Source of the DNA: Desulfurococcales archaeon
GTDB taxonomy: Archaea; Thermoproteota; Thermoprotei_A; Sulfolobales; Ignisphaeraceae
Direction of reading: 5' to 3'
Length of the DNA: 18,519 bases
Assembly: GCA_028276605.1 (NCBI GenBank)
Contig: JAPYWC010000003.1
Location: 1-18,519, forward strand
The position numbers and the translations under genes are program-made. Within the stretch, counting starts at the first letter, position 1, and every line of letters begins with the position of its first letter. The notes beneath the pieces are model-generated. The model searched no databases and was not told where the DNA came from. It saw only the letters and a list, made by a program, of their open reading frames with translations. This document shows, piece after piece, positions 1 through 6,114 of the stretch.

Positions 1-167
1 GTTAGCTCCTCTAACCTCTTGCTATGCTCCATTAACACCTTATTCATCTCCTCAATCCTTTTACTGAGCTCCTCCAGCCTTTTGCTATGCTCTTGCAGAG
101 TCTTTGTATGCTCTTGTAAGATCTTTGTATGTTCTTGAAGAATGCTTGTATGCTCCTCCAACCTTTT
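1..167 (-). repeat. 21-bp tandem heptad-coding repeats
   Basis: About eight successive 21-bp units encode seven-residue repeats (for example KILQEHT, KTLQEHS, KRLEELS) inside the coiled-coil gene. On the plus strand this appears as repeated variants of ctcttgcagagtctttgtatg. The units are conserved enough at DNA level to permit unequal recombination, so the coiled-coil length could vary between strains. The array continues to the window edge. Confidence 0.7.
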
Positions 168-341
168 CTCAACTCTATCGATTCTATCAAGCATCTCCCT
201 GAAACCAGTCCTCATATACTCCGCTAAAGTCTTAACAGCCTCTGCAATGTCTTTCAGCTCCTCAGACCTCGCTCTCCTAACAGCTCTCTCAACAACCTCC
301 TCAAGCCTACTCCAATCGATAGAGATGCTAGCAGAGCTCAT
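1..341 (-). CDS. N-terminal part of a coiled-coil protein, DUF3782-type candidate (runs off window)
   Basis: This reading frame opens with ATG at 341 and stays open for 113 codons to the window edge, so only the N-terminus is visible. It starts MSSASISIDWSRLEEVVERA and continues with charged helical sequence. From about residue 59 it becomes a regular heptad series of the type KRLEEHT/SILQEHT/KILQEHT, a clear coiled coil. An acidic helical start followed by a heptad coiled coil is typical of crenarchaeal DUF3782 proteins, which carry a PD-(D/E)XK nuclease-like domain at the C-terminus. That domain would lie outside the window, so the family call is an inference. A GGTG sequence upstream of the ATG could serve as ribosome-binding site. 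There is no signal peptide or membrane segment in the visible part. Confidence 0.75.
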   Translation of the reverse strand, partial: MSSASISIDWSRLEEVVERAVRRARSEELKDIAEAVKTLAEYMRTGFREMLDRIDRVEKRLEEHTSILQEHTKILQEHTKTLQEHSKRLEELSKRIEEMNKVLMEHSKRLEEL

Positions 342-415
342 TTATCTAGGCACCTTCCCAGAAGCATAGTAAATGCTAAAAAAGTATTTTAGCTCTCCCC
401 AAAAGATGCGTTACC

Positions 416-562
416 TCAGCCCATAGGTCTTGACAACGCTACGAATCTTGCTCCTCTCAGCCTACTCATTGTATCCTCCACAGAGCTTGGCCATATGTAA
501 GTTGCATCCCTTGGTATAATTATTGTGTTAAGTATATCTTGCAAGACTTCTACATACACTTT
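416..562 (-). pseudogene. Possible remnant, C-terminal fragment of an unrecognised protein
   Basis: A stop-free stretch of 48 codons on the minus strand ends in TGA at 416-418. It reads like real protein: it contains VLQDILNTIIIPRDATYIWP followed by SSVEDTMSRLRGARF. No start codon or ribosome-binding site precedes it, and an in-frame TAA lies directly upstream (563-565). I do not recognise the family. It sits in a 500-bp gap between intact genes that also holds a plus-strand remnant, so a decayed gene is the simplest reading. A chance open frame cannot be excluded. Confidence 0.25.
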
Positions 563-612
563 TTACGCTATTTCACATTATATGGTGATGCGGGGAGCTG
601 AATCTTTTGGAT

Positions 613-839
613 ATGCCTGTAGTGATGGTTTATAGTGGAGGTAGCTGTTCAACAGATTCGTGTAGCGACTACATTTATGCTTGACTCTTGCAACGCTAGA
701 CATAGAAATAGTAAAGAAGGCAGGGGTTATAGAGAAGGTGCTAAAGATCAAGGTCATAGACATACAACAACTTACTCCATGCCCTAAGAATGTTAACAGC
801 GTAATCAAGCCCTCAGCTCCTAAATCTTTAAAAGTTTGA
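613..839 (+). pseudogene. Possible frameshifted plus-strand gene remnant
   Basis: Two protein-like stretches lie in different frames. The first runs from ATG at 613 to TGA at 682-684 (contains VVMVYSGGSCSTDSC). The second runs in the frame starting at 684 to TGA at 837-839 (contains LDIEIVKKAGVIEKVLKIKV). Joining them needs one frameshift near 680. The family is not recognised. No clear promoter or ribosome-binding site is seen. The minus-strand open frame across the same bases is cysteine- and serine-rich and looks like antisense shadow. The call rests only on amino-acid texture and is weak. Confidence 0.22.
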
Positions 840-847
840 AATTTTCT

Positions 848-1201
848 CTAGAATAACAACGCTACACTCTCCTTGAGCCTACCTGTTACAGGGTCTACTT
901 CTAGGCGTAGAAGCTCTAGTGTGGTTACGCCTATGAGTACAAAGCTTATCTCATCTGATACTAGCATTGGTACAGTTCTTCTTTTACCCATTATCTCCAC
1001 AACGCCTATACACTCATCAAGCTCCACACGACCCTTAGCAGTTAGCACAACACCTTTACCTGTTACAGGTAGCTGAAGCTCTTCAGCAATCCTCCTAGGG
1101 ATTACCGTGTCTGTAGCCCCAGCATCAACAAGAGCCTTAACAGATGTGCTCTTACCAGTAAACGGATTCGCAATTACTGCCTCAACCCAGATATGCCCCA
1201 T
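848..1201 (-). CDS. Retropepsin-like (clan AA) aspartic protease family protein
   Basis: This 117-residue protein has the single-domain retropepsin-like layout. An N-terminal strand region is followed by the active-site loop LVDAGATDTVIP (Asp26), a central beta region, and a C-terminal block with VLIGVTTLELLRLEVDP, which matches the usual Leu-Gly-hydrophobic end motif of these proteins. Family members are expected to dimerise, each subunit giving one catalytic Asp. The usual D-T/S-G triad reads Asp-Ala-Gly here, so the residue that normally supports the catalytic Asp hydroxyl network is missing; activity is uncertain. The start is ATG at 1201, preceded six bases upstream by a GAGGTGAG ribosome-binding site. 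The stop is TAG, which shows amber is used as a true stop here. The substrate is unknown. Confidence 0.85.
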   Translation of the reverse strand: MGHIWVEAVIANPFTGKSTSVKALVDAGATDTVIPRRIAEELQLPVTGKGVVLTAKGRVELDECIGVVEIMGKRRTVPMLVSDEISFVLIGVTTLELLRLEVDPVTGRLKESVALLF

Positions 1202-1203
1202 TC

Positions 1204-1287
1204 CTAGCTCACCTCACAGAACCTCAACATAGAAAGGATTCTTACCACCTCCCCCAAACCTCTTACATGCCTTGCACTAGTATCCAT
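1204..1287 (-). CDS. Possible small 27-residue leader or partner ORF
   Basis: An ATG-initiated frame of 27 codons (MDTSARHVRGLGEVVRILSM...) ends in TAG two bases before the start codon of the retropepsin-like gene, and its last codons contain that gene's ribosome-binding site. Such tight spacing suggests either translational coupling or the tail of a decayed partner gene. Its own ribosome-binding site is weak. The stretch 1288-1399 up to the next gene holds nothing else I can support. Confidence 0.25.
   Translation of the reverse strand: MDTSARHVRGLGEVVRILSMLRFCEVS
1208..1215 (-). promoter_or_regulatory. Shine-Dalgarno site of the retropepsin-like gene
   Basis: On the minus strand the bases read GAGGTGAG, strongly complementary to the archaeal 16S rRNA 3' end. 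They lie six bases before the ATG at 1199-1201 and decide that start. Confidence 0.7.
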
Positions 1288-1399
1288 TCCTAGTTAACTC
1301 AATACCTGTAACCCAGATCTTAAGGCTTTAACCTTTTTTCAGAGAACCGCTATGTATTTTGAATGTTTCTTGAGTTTTGCGCGGCTGTGTAGTTGCTGG

Positions 1400-1918
1400 T
1401 TACGGATCTTGATCCAGATGTTTAAGCGCTTCAACATATTTTCTAAAGTCGTGGTCTTCGAGAAGCTTATGCACGTCAATGTCCTTTGCCCATTCACTTA
1501 AGTGCTCCTTCCTATAATCCCTAACACCTCTTAGTTTCCTAAGCTCATGTTCTGGATCCTGTCTACACCTAGTCTTATCTCCTCCAAGCCCCATACAAAG
1601 CCAAGTCTCGTGCCTAGGATCAACAAAAACTGTGTTGATGCGTATGTTGGGAGGGACGTTGCTGAAGATTCTGCCCATATAATTCTTTATCTCATCATGC
1701 CTACCCTCCGTATCAACAACAATAAGAATCTTAGCATCTTCATCACCACACTTGGCAATAACCTTTCCTCTTAACCCAGGATTATACCTACCTGTAGGAA
1801 GCCTGTCGACCTTAGGGTTAAAGTTGTTGCTGAGTTCTCTAACCTCCTTGAGCTTCTCAATCACTGTTCTGTGAAACCCTACACCATATGTATCCTCAAC
1901 AAGTATAATCCTCTTCAT
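1400..1918 (-). CDS. TOPRIM-like protein, partner of an OLD-type ATPase
   Basis: This 172-residue protein starts with a hydrophobic strand and acid, KRIILVEDTYG (Glu8), has a second strand with acidic residues, ILIVVDTEGRHDE (Asp69, Glu71), and a later FVDPRHETWLCMG block (Glu104, Trp106). That order of an N-terminal Glu, a central Asp-rich turn and an E-x-W motif resembles the TOPRIM-like families (DUF3226/DUF4276/RloB-like) encoded beside AAA ATPases in OLD-like and related defence pairs. The C-terminal helix FRKYVEALKHL also fits. The ATPase fragment lies 17 bases upstream in the same direction, supporting a two-gene unit. The central acidic pair reads D-T-E rather than D-x-D, so metal-dependent nuclease activity is plausible but unproven. 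The gene looks intact although its partner is truncated. Confidence 0.7.
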   Translation of the reverse strand: MKRIILVEDTYGVGFHRTVIEKLKEVRELSNNFNPKVDRLPTGRYNPGLRGKVIAKCGDEDAKILIVVDTEGRHDEIKNYMGRIFSNVPPNIRINTVFVDPRHETWLCMGLGGDKTRCRQDPEHELRKLRGVRDYRKEHLSEWAKDIDVHKLLEDHDFRKYVEALKHLDQDP

Positions 1919-1935
1919 CGAGATGCCCTTCGAAG

Positions 1936-2397
1936 CTACTTCACTGTTTTGCTGTAGAGTATGTGCTCTGAGTAAGATACCCCAAGTTCTATAAGCCTCC
2001 TCCTAACACCCTCAACATTCTCGATATACTCAACATTTGTAGCTCCATCCAAACCTCTAAAAACAATGATTACCCTATCAAGATCAACCAAATCAATAAC
2101 CGCAGGCGAATGAGTTGCTACTAACACAGGTATCTCAAGATTGTTCAGGAAGTCAAGGATTTTCTGAATAGCCTCAACATGAAGACTATTCTCAATCTCA
2201 TCGATCAAGAGAATAGATGGATTGAGCTCAACTGCTGTGGCTATCGCCAAAACCTTTACTATGCCATCGGCTGTGTTTCTAGGGCTTAGCTCTATGGATC
2301 CTTCCCTCACTATGAAGAAGACCATGTTTGCTGTACTTCTAAGCTCAATAGCTATGTCTCCGAATACCTCGTTAAGTAGGTGCTCTATAGCTATATC
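1936..2397 (-). pseudogene. Truncated OLD/RecF-like AAA ATPase (C-terminal half only)
   Basis: The open stretch carries the C-terminal half of an ABC-type (AAA_15/AAA_21) ATPase. It has the signature-like LSPRNTADGIVKVL, Walker B SILLIDEIENSLH with catalytic Asp-Glu, and the H-loop VLVATHSP. The Walker A (P-loop) region that should lie 150-250 residues upstream is absent; the in-frame sequence above 2397 is an unrelated-looking remnant separated by TAG at 2398-2400. The first internal ATG (2325) would give a 129-residue protein that cannot bind ATP alone. The in-frame residues above it (IEHLLNEVFGDIAIELRS) also fit the family, which argues that translation once began further upstream. Together with the TOPRIM-like gene downstream it would have formed an OLD-like or PARIS-like pair. 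Confidence 0.75.
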
Positions 2398-2751
2398 CTA
2401 AGCTCTCTTATTAAGCCAACTCCATGCCACTAGACAATTCATTAGTAGAACCAAGTGCTCTTTATACACAGTATGTGCAGCAGCAACAGCCACCTCAGCC
2501 CCTCTACTCAGAGCCTTCGCACCTAAACCTCCAACATTAACCTCCTCATCACAGCAATCTAAGAGCCTCCCTTCACCCATGTAGACAAACCAGGCGAAGA
2601 AGGGATGCGTATAGAGGTCAGCGATAAATCCACTCCTAGCGAGGGTAACTGGGTAGGGCTCTCAGACAACAACTCTAAACCCCTAGAGACCAAGGCTTTA
2701 GAATTATCGAGGTATTCTCAACCTTAACGAGCTAAATCTACTGAGATGCAT
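2398..2751 (-). pseudogene. Decayed unrecognised gene fused in frame to the ATPase remnant
   Basis: A plausible original start is ATG at 2749-2751 with GGAGAT six bases upstream and an AT-rich box at 2763-2770, but this opening frame stops after 15 codons. Protein-like sequence resumes in another frame around 2680-2400: EPYPVTLARSGFIADLYTHP, then FFAWFVYMGEGRLLD, then AVAAAHTVYKEHLVLL. It is interrupted by TGA at 2662-2664 and ends at TAG 2398-2400. It is in the same frame as the ATPase remnant below, so a deletion may have joined the two. I do not recognise the family; the final helix-rich part could be a small helical domain. Confidence 0.4.
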
Positions 2752-3158
2752 TTAAAGATCTCCTTAAATTTTCATGTGCATAGTCTCAAGCATTATCTCT
2801 AAATTCGCGAATTAATGCCACTAGAGTGGTGAGGAAGATATTTGTGAATTACTCCATAGCCTTGCCGGGTCTTGTAGAAACCAGCAGCAAAGAACTTCAG
2901 GTGCTCCTAGGACTTTACTGCAAAGAAAAATATCAGAGCCTTAGCAAACTAGCATAAAACTTCACCATCATAATACCAGCTACATTCTCGAAGGAGTCAT
3001 GACACTAAGGTATTAAGGTGTAGTGATGAGAGCGCCTATACACGTAACAACATTGAGCCAGTATGCACAACAATACCTGTGCTAATAGCTCTAAATCTCC
3101 TGAGACAACACAAGAGAAAATAGGTGGGTTTAGAGAGTTATTGGAGAGAAGGTGATCT
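2752..3158. other. Gene-poor stretch with one weak plus-strand open segment
   Basis: No intact gene is seen here. On the plus strand the frame 2784-2957 stays open for 57 codons and contains VRKIFVNYSIALPGLVETSS and LLGLYCKEKYQSLSKL, which reads like protein but has no convincing start. The rest shows only short frames in all directions. It probably consists of decayed sequence like its flanks. Confidence 0.3.
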
Positions 3159-3457
3159 ATGGGCTCTCCGTATAGGATTATAGTATGTGTTAAGAAGATT
3201 GGGGGACTGTGCTATGGACTATAAACTAGGTGACTGCTTTACTATAGAGAGGTTTACGTATCCGATGTGGGGTATGTATACACGCACTAAGCTCAATGCT
3301 AACACTATTATCACCATTCCTCAAAGGGGTATCAGCAAAAGTTCTCGGTATTAGTGAACATGATGTGGGTTATGTTGATGTTCAGACCCTGGAAGATCCT
3401 ATACGTGTAGAGGAACAGTTGTATTCGAACTTGAGAGGGGAGAGAACGGAGGGATAG
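3159..3457 (+). pseudogene. TIGR04076 family protein, frameshifted twice
   Basis: Three consecutive segments in three frames align to one small protein family. The start MGSPYRIIVCVKKIGGLCYG begins at ATG 3159, with GGTGATC just upstream. After a +1 shift near 3219 comes YKLGDCFTIERFTYP. After a second shift near 3270-3280 comes HALSSMLTLLSPFLKGVSAK, then VLGISEHDVGYV, ending in TAG at 3455-3457. The order and spacing match TIGR04076, a family of about 90-100 residues of unknown function common in archaea. It is the only clearly recognisable plus-strand gene in the window. The conserved Cys-Pro before Tyr-Gly and part of the second cysteine motif are also lost. Decay is advanced, so expression of a working protein is unlikely. 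Confidence 0.8.
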
Positions 3458-3496
3458 TACAGAAGGGGTTATAGTAGAGGTTCATAGTTTTCTCTG

Positions 3497-3875
3497 CTAC
3501 GTATATAAATCGGCTCGTTCATCCCTGATACAACCATAGTACTCAGTTTCCTTAAGATTCCTAGCGACAGGAGGTCTGTCGGGGGCATGTTTCTCTGGGG
3601 GGTCTATAGGATACCCGGGAAGAGACCCCTTACCGTCAGGGGCACCTGTCAAGAGGTTCCATGGGCCTATGGTCTGTGGAGATCCTCGTGGCATCTTTCC
3701 AGGTAGAATTCCACGGGGATCAGGCCCTAGCCTCGTGGAGTTTCCCAGTTCTGTCGAGGAATCCGTGGAAGCGGGATTCGCGGAAAGCGACCTGCTTACA
3801 CTCTTTCCCAGAGGTCTGGGTTCTACGGTATTGCGGGTGCGGGTGGTTGTCTTCTGTTGCGTGATATTCTGTAGA
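3497..3875 (-). other. GC-rich island, possible tail of a TnpB-like element or structured RNA
   Basis: This block is visibly richer in G and C than the AT-rich surroundings, most strongly between about 3560 and 3860. On the minus strand one frame is open from just below 3890 to TGA near 3497 and encodes Pro/Gly/Arg/Ser-rich sequence such as RLGPDPRGILPGKMPRGSP, with no recognisable domain. The plus strand is also open over much of the block, as expected for GC-rich or structured sequence. Repeated words (cctcgtgg at about 3683 and 3731) and a 6-bp stem GAATCC/GGATTC at 3759-3764/3774-3779 are present. Low-complexity C-terminal tails of this kind occur in IS200/IS605 TnpB genes, where they overlap the guide (omega) RNA. 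However, no TnpB RuvC or zinc-finger sequence is found upstream, so this is only one option. Confidence 0.35.
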
Positions 3876-4242
3876 CTAGTTGTCTGCCCTCTCTACTATG
3901 CTGTCTTCGTCTATGGTTAGGCTACTTATGATTATTCGTCTTACTGTGTGACTATCCTCGTATTCTATTACGAGTGCGCTTTTGCCACTTACTTTTTTCG
4001 CTGGGCACATATAGGTGCTATCATGTGGTATGTAGTGGTATTCTCTGTAGATATAGAGGAGGGCATATTACGCACTGGGGAGACTTCTTCGTAAGAGCAA
4101 CATAGTTGCTATACAAACACCGCTCTCATATCTCTATTATCATCCTCTCCAACACATTCAAAACATCAACTGTGTAATGAGCTACGAGTTTAGCAACCAG
4201 CCTCCGACCACTAATGTAGAGGAGCTGGGAAGGAAGAATGCT
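3876..4242 (-). pseudogene. Frameshifted remnant of an unrecognised protein gene
   Basis: Two protein-like minus-strand stretches lie in different frames. The upstream one (4242-4126) contains LLYISGRRLVAKLVAHYTVD followed by VLNVLERMIIEI and ends in TGA. The downstream one (4067-3876) contains REYHYIPHDSTYMCPAKKVS and then ALVIEYEDSHTVRRIIISSL, ending in TAG at 3876-3878. Both have regular strand/helix patterns and ordinary codon use, and probably come from one gene with indels in 4068-4125. I do not recognise the family. It lies just downstream of the membrane protein gene and just upstream of the GC-rich island. Confidence 0.45.
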
Positions 4243-4275
4243 ATATAGGGTTTTAATGAACGTTCAGTTTGTTAC

Positions 4276-6078
4276 CTATACTAGAAACAATGTATATGCG
4301 CCATTATTGTAGACCAGGGCTATTCCATTTCCTAGCAAGAAGTGAAACGGTCTTTTATACAAACTATAATACCTTATGGGAACTGAAATAATCCCGCCCT
4401 TTAGGGGTTGAGGAACTATGACCTGCTTGCCCAAATAGCTTCTTATAACATCTATAATGCCTTCAGGAGTAGCTACTCCAGGAGGCGATATAAAGCCATG
4501 TCTTGGTATTCTTGGAGTCTGCCACATTAGATCACAAATACCAAAGCTGATATATGGCTCCAAACAAATAAAATATAGATTCCGATCATATGCTGATACG
4601 AACAATACTGGATGTAAGACGAGGTCGTTAAATATGCCGCGAGTAGGATTCACATACGAGTCCTCACCTGATCTTACGGTAGGCTGAAATGGTAGTCCGA
4701 AGCTTGCTATAAAACCTAAAACTGTTAACAAAATCGTTGGAACAGCAAATGCTGTTTTTTCTGCTAAAGATCTATATAACTTTCCATGTGTTAAAATAAG
4801 ATTTAATATTAATAGAAAAGAGATTAAAGACAAGGCCCTATAACCTTGTATAAACGATCCCACCCCGGCCCAACCAATCAACCACATGAAATATGAAATA
4901 AATAGAAGAATAGAAAATATTTTTTCATTATTATTTAAAGAGTTATATTTGGTTAGAAGTATAATTGTGTGAATAAAGCTTAACCCTAGAATGATGATGA
5001 TCTTGGCATAGGTGCTTATCAAATACCGCAGAAGATCTATAAAAGTTACACCCTTTACTTCCATAGCAGTCGACGCTATCATTATTTCCTCTACATACAG
5101 CGAATATATTCTACGCAAGGCTCCTTTTAGTGTCGCGCCAAGTAAAAATGCATCTACGTACGCTTCGTAAACTACGAAGACAAGTATTATCATTAAGAAA
5201 CATATAATGAGTTTTCTTAAAATTCCATTATTGTCACTAAATAACTTACTGAATTTGCCCATAATTAGTAAAGTTAATATGACTATGAACAAGTATGCAG
5301 TTACGATTATAGCTGTAGATAAGTGCGTAGAAAGTAAGCCCAGGAATATAATTACCAAGGACATTAAGACCTTGAAGGATGTAGTCTTTTTTGTTATCAA
5401 CCTTGAGAGAATAAAGAGAACGCTGCCCGCGTATATATATCCCAATCCTTCACCCCGATAATAGCTATACTGATTAATTACCAATGTAAATAGAGCATAT
5501 AACCACAAATACTCGTTCATACGCTTATTTATATTCCTAATGGAGAATCTAGGTTCATCGATCAACGCCAACCCAAGAAGTATATAGCCTAAATACACGG
5601 TCACAAGCACAACGTTCATACATAAGCCAAGATCAATTGATGATAACAAGCTTAGTATTGCCGGTAAGATGCCATTGCCAGGGTGATAACCGTACTGCCC
5701 AGAATAATAAAGGTTTCCAGCTATATCAACATGACCATTAATAATAATCCATTTAGCAAACGAATAATGGGCTACGCTATCCCATGCACCTACAATATTT
5801 AATGCATTAGGGTACTTTAGAACAGGTATGAATATCACTAAGGTGGTCTGAATAGTTAGGGGAATGATCACAGAAGCTCTGATATCAGATGAAACTAAAT
5901 ATGAAAGCAGGCCAATTATAACAATTACTATAACAGTCTCCCAGAAAATTCCCTCCAAAGGCCATACTTCTATAGACGAACTAGAGTTCCAAGTCACAAG
6001 TATCATGTATAGGACAAAAATAATAGATATCAATAGAACGGCAACGGTTCTCCTTTCTCTGAGTATCAAGCTCACCAA
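4276..6078 (-). CDS. Multispanning membrane protein, GT-C-like glycosyltransferase candidate
   Basis: The 600-residue product is strongly hydrophobic, with a dozen or so membrane segments through about residue 465 and a soluble C-terminal part of about 130 residues. The first extracellular-type loop carries WDSVAHYSFAKW (Asp100, His104) followed by the aromatic, glycine-rich YYSGQYGYHPGNG. An acidic residue plus histidine in the first loop is a hallmark of GT-C enzymes, which use lipid-phosphate sugars or transfer glycans outside the membrane. No exact family is recognised; a flippase or polymerase is possible. There is no ATG near the 5' end: translation must start at TTG 6078 or GTG 6075, about 20 bases below a TATA-like box. 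Codons are AT-rich, as in the next two genes upstream. The gene ends a run with the phosphatase-like and nucleotidyltransferase-like genes. Confidence 0.85.
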   Translation of the reverse strand: MVSLILRERRTVAVLLISIIFVLYMILVTWNSSSSIEVWPLEGIFWETVIVIVIIGLLSYLVSSDIRASVIIPLTIQTTLVIFIPVLKYPNALNIVGAWDSVAHYSFAKWIIINGHVDIAGNLYYSGQYGYHPGNGILPAILSLLSSIDLGLCMNVVLVTVYLGYILLGLALIDEPRFSIRNINKRMNEYLWLYALFTLVINQYSYYRGEGLGYIYAGSVLFILSRLITKKTTSFKVLMSLVIIFLGLLSTHLSTAIIVTAYLFIVILTLLIMGKFSKLFSDNNGILRKLIICFLMIILVFVVYEAYVDAFLLGATLKGALRRIYSLYVEEIMIASTAMEVKGVTFIDLLRYLISTYAKIIIILGLSFIHTIILLTKYNSLNNNEKIFSILLFISYFMWLIGWAGVGSFIQGYRALSLISFLLILNLILTHGKLYRSLAEKTAFAVPTILLTVLGFIASFGLPFQPTVRSGEDSYVNPTRGIFNDLVLHPVLFVSAYDRNLYFICLEPYISFGICDLMWQTPRIPRHGFISPPGVATPEGIIDVIRSYLGKQVIVPQPLKGGIISVPIRYYSLYKRPFHFLLGNGIALVYNNGAYTLFLV

Positions 6079-6094
6079 CTTGAATGAGTTTTAC

Positions 6095-6102
6095 TTATAA
6101 TT
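6095..6102 (-). promoter_or_regulatory. TATA-like box before the GT-C-like gene
   Basis: The minus strand reads AATTATAA in the 36-bp gap after the upstream gene. Its distance of about 20 bases to the TTG/GTG starts would give a leaderless transcript. It could allow separate expression of the membrane protein, but it may also be plain AT-rich spacer. Confidence 0.35.
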
Positions 6103-6114
6103 GGTTGAACTCGA

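Noticed and set aside
1..167. Regular repeats considered as CRISPR array
   Set aside because: Units are contiguous 21-bp coding heptads with no spacers.
578..808. 76-codon minus-strand frame
   Set aside because: Cys/Ser/Thr-rich sequence with no family features, opposite a more protein-like plus-strand remnant.
3661..3920. Plus-strand frames across the GC-rich block
   Set aside because: Open because of high GC and low stop density; no conserved motif or start signal, and they run into a minus-strand remnant.
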